Positions 1 through 9,002 of a stretch of DNA of 15,693 bases are shown piece after piece. Origin of the DNA: Phoronis ovalis (Eukaryota; Phoronida; Phoronidae); contig JAOXYB010026701.1 of NCBI GenBank assembly GCA_028565635.1, positions 1 through 15,693 on the forward strand. The letters run 5' to 3'. The position numbers and the translations under genes were made by a program. Position 1 is the stretch's first letter. Each line of letters starts with the position of its first letter. Under the pieces are notes generated by a model. It was given only the letters and a program-made list of their open reading frames with translations. It was not told the origin of the DNA and searched no databases.

Positions 1-44
1 TTTTTTTTTTTGTCTTATTTTATATACTTGTACATGAACAAATA

Positions 45-500
45 AATAAAATTGATTACATATTTTATTTTTCTTGTACATCTACTAAGGAAAAGGTCAT
101 TGTAAATTTTCGACATGAAAGTTTGTTTTATAAAAAGAATACAAGCTGGTCTTCAGAACTCTTAATTCTAGACCTTACTTTAAACCGTAACAAATACATA
201 GCAAAAGTACAGTGACCTTTGCAATGTCTTGCGCATTTGCATTACGAAGAAAAATAAGCATCAATCTTGTGAATATGCTTGATAATGTCAAACATTTAAA
301 CAGTAGAATGCAAGGTGACAATATTTCTGTGATACTGTTTGATAATTCGCACCCTTGGCTGCTTATGAGAACATTTTGTCAAGTGTATTTATTTCATGTT
401 TTTATTGTTAGTTTCAAGGCAACACATCCACTGTTTGGCACAGTCCAGCATTTCCTAAACAAGACATTTAAAATTGTTGTTATGCGGGCTGTTATGTTTG
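45..500 (-). other. ACTR10: 3' untranslated region and poly(A) signals of ACTR10
   Basis: Two AATAAA signals lie on the minus strand, at 393-388 (about 110 bases past the stop) and 69-64 (about 430 bases past it). The latter would place cleavage near position 45-55. The T tract at 1-11 (A tract on the minus strand) lies just beyond. The open frame on the plus strand at 212-652 is antisense to this UTR and to the last exon, and looks like chance. Confidence 0.6.
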
Positions 501-3500
501 TCATCTTGACTTGGATGTTGAAGCCTCGGTCTCCTCATCCTCATATCCAGTTAAAGTTGACCAATCTGGGATTACTCCTGATTGTTGATAGACTTCCTTT
601 GACACTGAACGACTTGGTAAAATTTCTAAAGCTCCGAGTATTGAACCTGTAAGGACAACAGATAATGCGTTTAAAGAACAGTAGTATAGAAAAGCCATAA
701 ATGAAGCAAAGGCATAATACAATATGAAAATATAAAACATGTATACTTCTATCACACAAATTTATGTTAGGAAAGCATGCTACATCTTTCCAAACATTTG
801 CTAAAGAACACAAATTGTGAAAATTGTAAGCTTTCTTGCATAAAAATCTTCTACCTTTAACCAAATATCTCAATGTACAACTGGGTCTGACAAACATGAT
901 CCCAAAGATTTAAAGACAAGATATAATTCCGATCATCACTTCAAACTGAACTTGTCAATTGTCTTGAATGTATCGATCAAAACTTAAAATGAAGTCTTCC
1001 GGCAGAATACCTGAAAATGTTTACGAGACAACTTTCAACAGTTCTTACCTCCTAGCCATGACGCATAATTTTCTTTTGCTGGTGCTTGGTGAAATTTGAA
1101 TTCTTTCAGAGCCAGTTCTTGCTTGTATTGTGTTTTTTCTAACAGATCATGGAGTTCAGACATTAACCTGTGTTTAAATCCAGGCAACATAGTTGTTCCA
1201 CCAGTTAAAAGAATGTTTTCTGCTAAAGTCTTCCTAATGTCAATTGGACACTGAAAAGATAAATTGAGTAAGTTCATACTTAAATGGTTTTAACCAATCA
1301 GGATTCATTATTTTAAAGCTTTGGACAACAAGTCCCATAACAGGTTTTAGCCCAACACTTTTGGTACTGTTTCTAATCAGCGTGGCAAAACTATCAACGC
1401 ATTATTTTATTCAAACAGCAGAAACAAATTATGCAAAAATCAAAAATCATATCCATTATAAATATCATCACCATGGTAGCTGCTGAGTGGGACGCAGAAC
1501 AATGGTTTCATGGAGCATAATAGTCAAGATTTGGCAACTGCAATACATAGCACTCGTGGACAATTTGACCAATATGACCATTTCCACATTAAAAACATTT
1601 ATACTGAGTTTGCTACGTTTTTTTAAACTTATAGGAAATTTCACCAAATTTTAAACTCTTACAAACTGAGGAAAAAAATAACAAAAAGAAATTAAAACTA
1701 ACCTGTAGAATTGAGTCAAGTATTAATGTTGCTACAGATTTTTCTTCATTGTCCTGTTCAAATAAAACTTCACATGCCGCTTCTCTGATTTTTCCATCTA
1801 TGTGTAATATTTTACCTCCATCTAATGGATAATCAACACCGGGTGGAGGAGAGATGGTCTACAAAAATACTATTAATTTAACAAATAACTAAATCATCAT
1901 GAAAGAATAAAATTCACTTGGGAGATATGAACTCTTCTGTGTTTATTAGGCCACATCACTGAAATAATAAATTTTCCAAACAAAGATACTGGGTTATTCA
2001 AAAGAATACTCAAGGAATTTTGGATTGACAAAGACGACCCATGATTAGTTAGTTTGACAATAATTACCTAACTCAAAAGTGAAGAAATAATGCGGGTGAA
2101 AACCCGAGGTCAAATGATCGCAAGAAGGTCTTAGTTTTCATATTACAGTTAAGCAATTGACTAGTGAAACAGTGATTAGATTTTTTTCTAGTCCAAGTTT
2201 CCTGATGACAATGTGCTTTCTTTACAAAAGCATACCATTTATAATCAGCTAATATGCTTGGTAATACTATCAATGCATTATTTTATTCAAACAATGGGAA
2301 CAAATTATGTAATAATTACAAATGTATACACATCATCATGCTAGCTGCTGAATGGGACAGAACAATGCTTTCATTGGGGCATATAGGTTAAAAGTTAGCT
2401 TGTGACAATGTGCTTTCTTCACCAAAGCATAGCAACAAGCTAAGAAATTAACTGAAGAAATGCATAGTTACAGCTACAAATAGCATTTCCAGTAGTGAGG
2501 TAACCAACATATTTAAACAAGTTATTCATGTACCAAGACTTTAAGGCCTATAATTGTATGATTACTACAAACAAGACATGTAATACTTGTCTAAGTTAGA
2601 TTGCCTTACATATACAGCATATAGCCTGTGTTACACCATTGTGAGGTTTTCAGATAACCATAGTGAGATTAGCAACAAATTAGCTTGGAAGACAATCAGA
2701 ACAATTGTTTCAGTCATTTGCTGGTCATTGTCATCTAGTGTGTGCATATAATTATCTTCATATATCTCCAAGTTTTACCATGATCTAGCATCAAACATTG
2801 AGGTCAAAGGTCATGACTATGCAACAGTAAGTGATTTGCCTTACTGAAAATGGTCCAGTAACTAGTGCCATCTAGTGGATACAGCCGTATCCTGTAAGTT
2901 TCTTATATTAGACCATCTGCATCTCTTACCCAATCAGATTTGTTAAATCGCATCATGTGTCTGCCTGTGAGAATCCTATAACGTATGATGAGAAGATATA
3001 ATGGATCGCTTCGAAAGTTATAGCGGACTGCTTTCAAAGTTATAATGGATCCCTCGTGCATTGGCATTCATGTGCTGTTTTGAAAGTTGCACGTAGGTTG
3101 CAAAGCTGTAAATTACTATTTTTAACTTTTTACCAGTATATTTTGTTGTATACTGTTCTGTAAAACTTTCACATTTAATTTGAAAACTAGATATTACAAT
3201 TTTATGATAAAACAGGGAAATCTTGGTTTGTTGCATACTCATGTGACCCGAGCTGTGATAGCCCGTGCGCAGCTAGTCAGCTGACAGCATAAGAATAAAT
3301 TCATGTATACTGATAAGGAAGAAATTTTAATCATATGGTCTAATATAGACATGAATAGGTAGTTTCTTGCCCATTATGGACTCTAATTAACCTCAATATT
3401 ATGGTTCTTGTTTTACAAATACATACTTCTGTTTCTGGTGATTGTTGTTGTAAACCATATATTAGTAACTTCGCATCTTGCAACTGTTTAGCTCTTTTCA

Positions 3501-3694
3501 GGTTGGTTACAAAACAACACCTCACTTTGATGTCTTCTAAAATCTTTTCTCCTAGCAAAGAGCCTAGAAAGATAAAGGTAATACTCCACACAGTTATATA
3601 AATATTTTCACCCAAAAAGGAAAATAAAGATTATCAAAATACATGTATTAACATTGCATAACTTTTTCCTCCCACTACTTACATTCTGAATATT

Positions 3695-3737
<43 letters not shown>

Positions 3738-6700
3738 GCTCTACATAACATTCAATGTTAGGAAATACTAAACCTATGTAAATAGATGTTTTCAGGCATC
3801 TTTCGAGTGGGGAGTTTTAAAAAAAAATTCACGGAAAGGTGTTGGCTTTTAGCAAGATTTCTAATCGTATTTAACATTAAGAATTCACAGCGGTTACTGC
3901 AGATAAGACATATCGATCCCTAAGTTCCCTAATGGTGTTTAGCACTTTGTCCTAAAACTATGGCAAGTGCAGACTTCATGATCATAAACTGTAAAACTAT
4001 TTCAAGGATTTTTAACACAAAAATGACCTTTTGCACATGTTATTACAGCCTGCATTGATACATATAATTCTAGTGCCCATATAATTCTAGTGTTACTTTT
4101 CAAGAGCTATCACCAATATTATGTGACATTGAAAAATACAGAAAGTACCAAATTTAAATGTTATCTATTCAGTTTAATATCGATAACAACTGGTAGGTTG
4201 TTTCATATGCAAATTACTGGACAAATCACCAATAGGCTAAACTGCTGCACCTATTTTAGGCTTCTTGACATGCATTTTAATGGTATAACAGGCACCAGGA
4301 TTATGGATATCAGTGCAAACAATAATAAACATACCTCCTATTGAAGACAAAGGCTTGTTTTCATGTTCTTCCATTGATACTGTTGCAGATTCTAATAGCA
4401 CATTTTCTAGGTTGCTGTAATAAATGTTACATGTTCAGCTATATATAAGAAATTTATAATATTTAATATATTACAGTTTCGTATACAATGCCTGTTTTTC
4501 TGCCTAGTAAAGACAATAATTTTGTACAGTTGTTGAGTTACCAAAATGTCACATGATGTTAAAAACAAAAATTAAATCTTTTCATTATTTATCATATAAG
4601 ATAATCAAATTAGCAAGTTCTGTCATTGAACAACAGTAAAGAAGTAGAAGCGCCTTTTAGCAAAGGCCAGATTGCACACGCAGAAATAGGTGGATATCCA
4701 GACCTATTAGGATTATCCTGGACCTATGGCTGTCCAAAGAACCTCTGGGTGACCTTTACCTCTTGTCGAAAGTTTCATGAAATTTTGATTGTTTGACCTC
4801 TTAATGACTTTTTGGACCTCAAAGTCAGCTAAGATAACCTCTAAATGGCCTTTTAACTTCATTTTTGAACTTTTCATCAAATTTCTGGAAATTAATTTTT
4901 TTGACTTTTTGACCTCAAAATGACCACATGACCCTAAATTACTTGTAAATGACATAAAACCATCATTTTCGGAAGTCAAATGCAATTTTAAGATTTTGAC
5001 CTTTTGACCCCTGAATGACCTTTTGACCTTTAAGGTCAGCTAACGTACCCCAGGGATGTCATATGTCAAATTACATGACTGTAGCACCATTCTGTCTTGA
5101 TGTAGACACTCTTCCTTATTACAATTAGCCAAAAACATGCTAAAAATAAAAACTCTTGACCTTTTGACCCATAAAAGACATCAAAAATCATTATATTTCC
5201 CTTTAGATGACCATATACCATCGTTTTTGAAGGTTTTAAGACATTTTTGAAATTTGACCTGCTGTCCTCAAATTGACCCGACCTAATTTTGGTATGTCCC
5301 CCTCCCTACTAGTCCACACCTCAAGTTTGGTACCTGTAGCTCAAAGCGTTTCTAAAATATAGATGTTTTGAAAATTGGAAAAAAAAGAAAAAAAGATACA
5401 ATCTCAATAGATTGCACCTGCTGTGCAACCTAATCAATGAAAGTGCACCAGAAAGTATTTAAATTTTAAAAAATATATGTCAATCTCTTTAATACCTGTG
5501 AATTGCTTTTCCAGCGAGTGGTAGAGCTTGCCACGCTTTGAGAATAGGAACACCTTCATATACATACAAAGTGGTTAAGGGTGCAAAGCTAAGAGTAACT
5601 AAGATAATTCGAAAAAAGTTGTACAAGCATTACAGCTTCATTTATTTTCTTTTGCTGTTAGCTGGCTAGTAGGAATTTGCTAGCTTTCAACATTAAGAAT
5701 TTCAGAGACAAAGACTTAAATTTGGTTATCGTTGACAAAATTAATCTAAGTCACAGACATAGAACATCGTTGACAAAATTAAACTAAGACCATGCAAGCG
5801 TTTTCAAAGATGTTTTAACAGTTGCTACTTAAAGGATATTGGTAGTACTAATGTCTCTGTATAGCCAGCATCCATTATTAATGCCGATGAATTTCCCAGG
5901 GTAAATAGTGATAGCAAGTGAGAAGGACAAAATGCCACTGAGGGTGCCTAGAAACATAAAAGTCTGGATTTCAAATCATTGTTTATGACTAGTACATGTA
6001 TAGAACTTCTTTAAGAAATATAAGGATTTCACTTGTGAAAACATTTACATTGTACATTCATGGTACTACTAACATGGTACTACTGTTTTTATGTGTCTAA
6101 TAGAAACTCGACTTTCTTATTTTGGTTAAGCTGCCCAATCATGTATTCCATTTCTAGCAGAAAAATACAAAAATGTGACACATTAAATGCAGTTAAATAC
6201 CTGATAATGGTTAAATAACACCTTTGCCAATGTTTCTCTGAATGCTGATGGCGTTAATACAGATTCACTGACAACAACTCTCCTTTCCGCTGGAGTTACA
6301 AGGAGGTGCCTAAATGATAGAAATGGCAGTTAATTATAAAATTTATAATTCCAGTCTGTCAATCAAACAAACAAATAGCCAATCAGCTAACAACACAGGC
6401 ATAAACAGCCATTACTATCTCCTAAACAATAATGTTTAGCACTATTAATTTTTTTTATAACTGTTTTGCAAAACATTATTATCATTTAGTAATAAGTAGC
6501 TGTGTAGTGTGCTACTGTACCGGGAGAATCGGATTACAGGAATGTGGCACAAGAATATGGGATTATCCCATATTCTTATGCTACATTCCTGTATTGGAAC
6601 TATTCCCCGACTGCTTTACTGAATAAATAAGCAATACACAAAAAGCTTTTGCATGAATTGTATAAATTGTATACAGACTAAGCTTACCGGAAGTATACTA

Positions 6701-9002
6701 CATGCAAGAAGTCCACAAGAGTACCATGTAGCTCCTCACTGGTAACGTCACAGATTCTGGTGATCTGAAAGCAGCATTTGTTTTTTTTTATGATTAACAT
6801 AAAGATATAGCTAAAAATATTGACAAAATTTGACCATTCAATAAATTGAAGGAGGCAATAATACTACAGCCTTGTTTGCATGGGCCGCGATTAAAATATT
6901 AGCCAGAAAAAAACTTGCAAAACTTTAATCGCGATTATGATCGTTCGCACTATAACATTCAATCACAGAGACTGAACAATTTTCCTAGGCCAGTAGATTG
7001 ACCTATGTGTTGTATGCACATGTGCAATACTTTGTTTACAATATCATATTACATGTGCAAAATGGGCAACTTGTCATCATACATTATATGCATTTCATTA
7101 TATGATTTTTTTGTAAACATTCTTGCCTTGAGTAGGATTGTGCATCTATTCCTGTAGACTTCCATCACACCAAATAGCGATCAGCTCTGTGGGTAACATT
7201 AAAAAATTGTTTGTTTGCTGTTGCCGACCACCCGGCCGGACCCACCCCTAGAAGAGTGGAACGGTAGGTAGGAGAATTATTTTTTTTCTGTTGAGAAGAA
7301 TTTTAAACATATTATAGTTTTTTTGGCGACGGTTCCGGACTGGCAGCATGCACCATGATGGATCTCACAGCTTCTGGTAGGGCATAAAAAAGTTAAACCC
7401 TCATTATATTTTTTTTAAAGATCTAGTCAGACCAATTTTATCAACAAAATAATTAATGCAATTCAAAATAAAGGGAATTATTTAAAGTTTACTTGATAAT
7501 TCTATGATCGACACAGATGTACGAGGATCTATTTCAAGCATGCCACATGCTGATGGTTCACATGTTTTTTTAGTGGCTAACCCATAGTCCAGTCAACTTT
7601 CGCACTGTGATTGCTTGTAAATGACACGTCATTCATTGATCAGCTGATGTTTGGCAAATATGAATTTACGATGAGTGTTTCAAGAAGTGAGTAATCGCGA
7701 AACCAAATGTGAGATTCCAGGCGATTTTGATCGAGAACGATCTCAGAGCACAAAAATAATTTTGTAGAAAGCTAAAAAATTTTTGGGACAGCACCTTTTT
7801 TCATGTGTCAGTCGGCAACAGCAAACAAACAATTTTTTAAGGGTGGCTGTGTTTTTCTTAGTCCATCTCATGTTTATTCCAGAAGAGGCAGTTAGCAGTA
7901 CTGAGCATTATATGTTTCAAGAGAAATCGTCCACCATTCGCACGGCATAAATAATCGTGATTTTTAGTTTTAATCTACCTCCTTTTGGTGGATTAAAAAT
8001 GAGAGATTTACCTTTCACGATTAATCTCGCAAGCGTTCGCACGACATAAAAATGGTGGATTCATCTTGCAATGAGTTTAATCACGATTATTTGTTCCCAT
8101 GCGAACAAGGCTTTTAGTTACTAACTTGTCCTGTCTTTGGTCTTCTAACTTCACTGGGGATGATGCATCGGGGACCATTTTCTCCACTAAAGCCACATCT
8201 ACAATTTGTCAGAAAAACCATTAAATAAATATCGGATTTCCCCCCAGAAACAATTTCGTTCTTCCTGCTAGGTCTAGGCTGGAAATAAAACTCTAGGTCT
8301 AGACTCTAGGATTATATAGTATACAAAACTCTCAGTAAAATAATCCCGTGCATACTGGGCAAGTAACTTAAAAAGAACTATAAAACTGAAAACGAATCAC
8401 CAATAATTTTGTGGAAACTGCTTAATGAGATGTTGTTCTGACAGCACGTTGTTTCCTCAAAAGCAGATCAGGGCTACGCTACACACAGCTTGAAACTGAG
8501 AAAGCAAAACCAGAAAAATAACCAAGCATCGGAAAAATCCCCGGGGGGGTAGTCAGTATGAAAATGGGTACCCATGGCCATGTTCCAACATGGCTTTTCA
8601 AAAAAGGCCCCAACAAAGTGAAATTCCGCAAAAAATACACCTCTAAGGAAGTGAGTTTTTTTAAAATACACCCCTAACTCGCCTAAGCCTAAGGAAGTGA
8701 CTTTTGGGAAAAACATCCCTAACGGTAACGAAGTGTCACACCTCAAAAAAACACCCCTTTTTGTGATTTTAGCTTAAAAAAACAGACCCTAAGCGCGTAA
8801 CGCGATAAACATACCCTTTCATGCGAAATTTTGTTGGAACATGCGTACCCACTTTTAGTTTTATATTGACTGTCCCCCGGCCCCCCCCCCCTGGTAAAAA
8901 ATCACACTAATGATGTGACACTAACTTGGTGTACGCTGTTCCGATATCTAATATCACAGAATCTTTCTCTTTTCCGTAACCTATATTCTCAAATAAAGGC
9001 AT
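501..9002 (-). CDS. ACTR10: Actin-related protein 10 (Arp11), dynactin pointed-end subunit; 11 exons
   Basis: ACTR10 caps the pointed end of the Arp1 filament of dynactin, the cytoplasmic dynein activator. Exons in transcript order are 9002-8926, 8198-8126, 6764-6688, 6309-6201, 5947-5840, 5563-5496, 4414-4335, 3551-3427, 1858-1703, 1250-1049 and 646-501. Together they encode 406 residues plus TGA, close to the roughly 417 of vertebrate ACTR10. Visible motifs are the N-terminal phosphate loop ([20 protein letters not shown]), VPSVL-like [72 protein letters not shown], the second nucleotide-loop motif [12 protein letters not shown], and the C-terminal SRSVSKE...IPDW. Reading frame is continuous across all junctions. 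Nine introns are GT-AG; intron 5 is not (see its own entry). The start ATG has a purine at -3 and gives the expected N-terminus [10 protein letters not shown]. The C-terminal tail after IPDW (acidic, Ser/Thr-rich) differs from the vertebrate one. Identification rests on remembered family sequence. Confidence 0.97.
647..1048 (-). other. ACTR10 intron 10
   Basis: A phase-1 intron with donor GTAAGAAC (1048-1041) and acceptor CTTACAG (653-647). It splits the Gly codon between WLG and SILGAL. I see no repeat or RNA gene in it. Confidence 0.9.
1251..1702 (-). other. ACTR10 intron 9 with one copy of a diverged repeat
   Basis: A phase-0 intron with donor GTTAGT and acceptor TTTTCAG. The stretch of about 1383-1530 resembles 2262-2390 in intron 8 in the same orientation. 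Shared runs include CTATCAA.GCATTATTTTATT, ACAAATTATG and CATCA...TAGCTGCTGA.TGGGAC. Confidence 0.75.
1859..3426 (-). other. ACTR10 intron 8 with repeat copy, DR1 motif and short tandem repeat
   Basis: A phase-0 intron with donor GTATGT (3426-3421) and acceptor TTTGTAG. It holds the second copy (about 2262-2390) of the repeat also found in intron 9. A 27-base motif starting GACAATGTGCTTTCTT occurs twice, near 2207 and 2405. AGGTCAAAGGTCA is at 2801-2813. A 22-base tandem repeat of about 2.7 units starts at 2998. No coding sequence is recognised. Confidence 0.7.
3552..4334 (-). other. ACTR10 intron 7 with TA microsatellite
   Basis: A phase-1 intron with donor GTATGT and acceptor TTGCTAG. It contains a (TA)n dinucleotide run at about 3699-3736 and a 15-base direct repeat CATATAATTCTAGTG at 4061-4075 and 4078-4092. 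The small open frames here are not supported as genes. Confidence 0.8.
4415..5495 (-). other. ACTR10 intron 6, carrying the TGACC-rich repeat
   Basis: A phase-2 intron with donor GTATTAAAG (5495 downward) and acceptor ATTACAG. Most of 4700-5400 is repetitive (separate entry). The rest is A+T-rich with no recognisable gene. Confidence 0.75.
4700..5400. repeat. TGACC(T/C)-rich degenerate repeat
   Basis: TGACC occurs about 14 times between roughly 4750 and 5280, often as TGACCTTTTGACC or TGACCTC. The spacing is irregular, so this is not a clean tandem array. A more unique tail follows (about 5290-5400), including CTCAAGTTTGGTACCTGTAG. The look is of an old dispersed repeat rather than a gene; I cannot name the family. 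The open frame at 4713-4985 is low complexity from this repeat. Confidence 0.6.
5564..5839 (-). other. U12-type (minor spliceosome) intron 5 of ACTR10, AT...AT ends
   Basis: On the minus strand the intron begins ATATCCTTT (5839-5831), the textbook U12 5' splice site, immediately after the codon for Pro in LVLP. It contains CCCTTAAC (5581-5574), one base from the U12 branch consensus TCCTTAAC. Frame and protein similarity require the next exon to start at 5563 with GTA TAT GAA (VYEG), so the intron ends in AT, 11 bases after the presumed branch A. That spacing is normal for U12 introns, but the AT...AT ends are non-canonical. The intron also holds a 23-base direct repeat (5728-5750 and 5766-5788, one mismatch). 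Confidence 0.8.
6310..6687 (-). other. ACTR10 intron 3 with a long hairpin
   Basis: A phase-2 intron with donor GTAAGCTT and acceptor CATTTAG. It contains an inverted repeat with 28-base arms, at 6536-6563 and 6565-6592, with two mismatches and a one-base centre. Weaker pairing outward reaches about 6520 and 6610. It is probably a small foldback element. Confidence 0.85.
6868..8112. mobile_element. Inverted-repeat DNA element in ACTR10 intron 2 (outer element)
   Basis: The ends are AGCCTTGTTTGCATGGG (6868-6884) and its complement with one mismatch at 8096-8112. Inside both ends are AATCGCGATTA/AATCGTGATTA-type and GTTCGCAC motifs, repeated several times near the right end (7930-8095). No transposase frame is visible, so it is non-autonomous. 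A target duplication is not clear. The right end is only 13 bases from the exon 2 splice donor (8125). It is interrupted by a second element at 7199-7840. Confidence 0.7.
7199..7840. mobile_element. TTAA-flanked MITE nested in the outer element
   Basis: A perfect 30-base inverted repeat spans 7199-7228 and 7811-7840. Each outer end reads TTAA followed by AAAATTGTTTG...GCCGAC. TTAA target duplication is typical of piggyBac-like and Kolobok elements, and the superfamily here is inferred only from that. The interior (642 bases overall) has no transposase frame. It has a GC-rich block near 7225-7260 and another at 7325-7385 that stand out from the A+T-rich surroundings. Confidence 0.75.
8199..8539 (-). 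other. ACTR10 intron 1, part outside the element
   Basis: The exon 2 end of intron 1 (the whole intron is 8199-8925, phase 2, donor GTTAGTG, acceptor AATTGTAG). It contains short CTAGGTCTAG-type repeats near 8268-8310. Nothing else is recognisable. Confidence 0.7.
8540..8895. mobile_element. Short inverted-repeat element with G/C-tract ends in ACTR10 intron 1
   Basis: The left end (about 8540-8592) reads CCGGGGGGGTAGTCAGTAT...GGGTACCCATG...GTTCCAACA. The right end (about 8833-8895) is its diverged complement, with GTTGGAACATGCGTACCCAC then TGACTGTCCCCCGG and a C tract. AAAAATC at 8533-8539 and 8897-8903 may be the target duplication. The interior has repeated CACCCCTAA-like blocks. The element ends about 25 bases from the exon 1 donor. 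The minus-strand open frame at 8474-8746 lies mostly within it and is spurious. Confidence 0.65.

Noticed and set aside
212-652. 146-codon open frame on the plus strand
   Set aside because: It is antisense to the ACTR10 3' UTR and last exon, and its translation shows no recognisable domain.
3699-3736. TA run as a possible regulatory or origin element
   Set aside because: A plain dinucleotide microsatellite inside an intron.
5564-5588. An alternative exon 6 start at 5588 (acceptor TCTTAG) with donor TTTAA|GTAGCA after exon 5
   Set aside because: It keeps the frame but adds about 11 residues absent from known ACTR10. The donor is poor, and it would place the U12 donor and branch motifs inside exons.
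5931-5937. CTCAG acceptor at 5938-5942 for exon 5
   Set aside because: It would shift the frame relative to exon 4. The TTTCTAG acceptor ending at 5948 is in phase and adds the conserved APSV residues.
7321-7386. Exon-like GC-rich island on the minus strand inside the nested element
   Set aside because: Short, no recognised protein, and lies wholly within a non-autonomous transposon.
8474-8746. 90-codon minus-strand open frame
   Set aside because: Mostly within the intron 1 inverted-repeat element; low-complexity translation with no family match.
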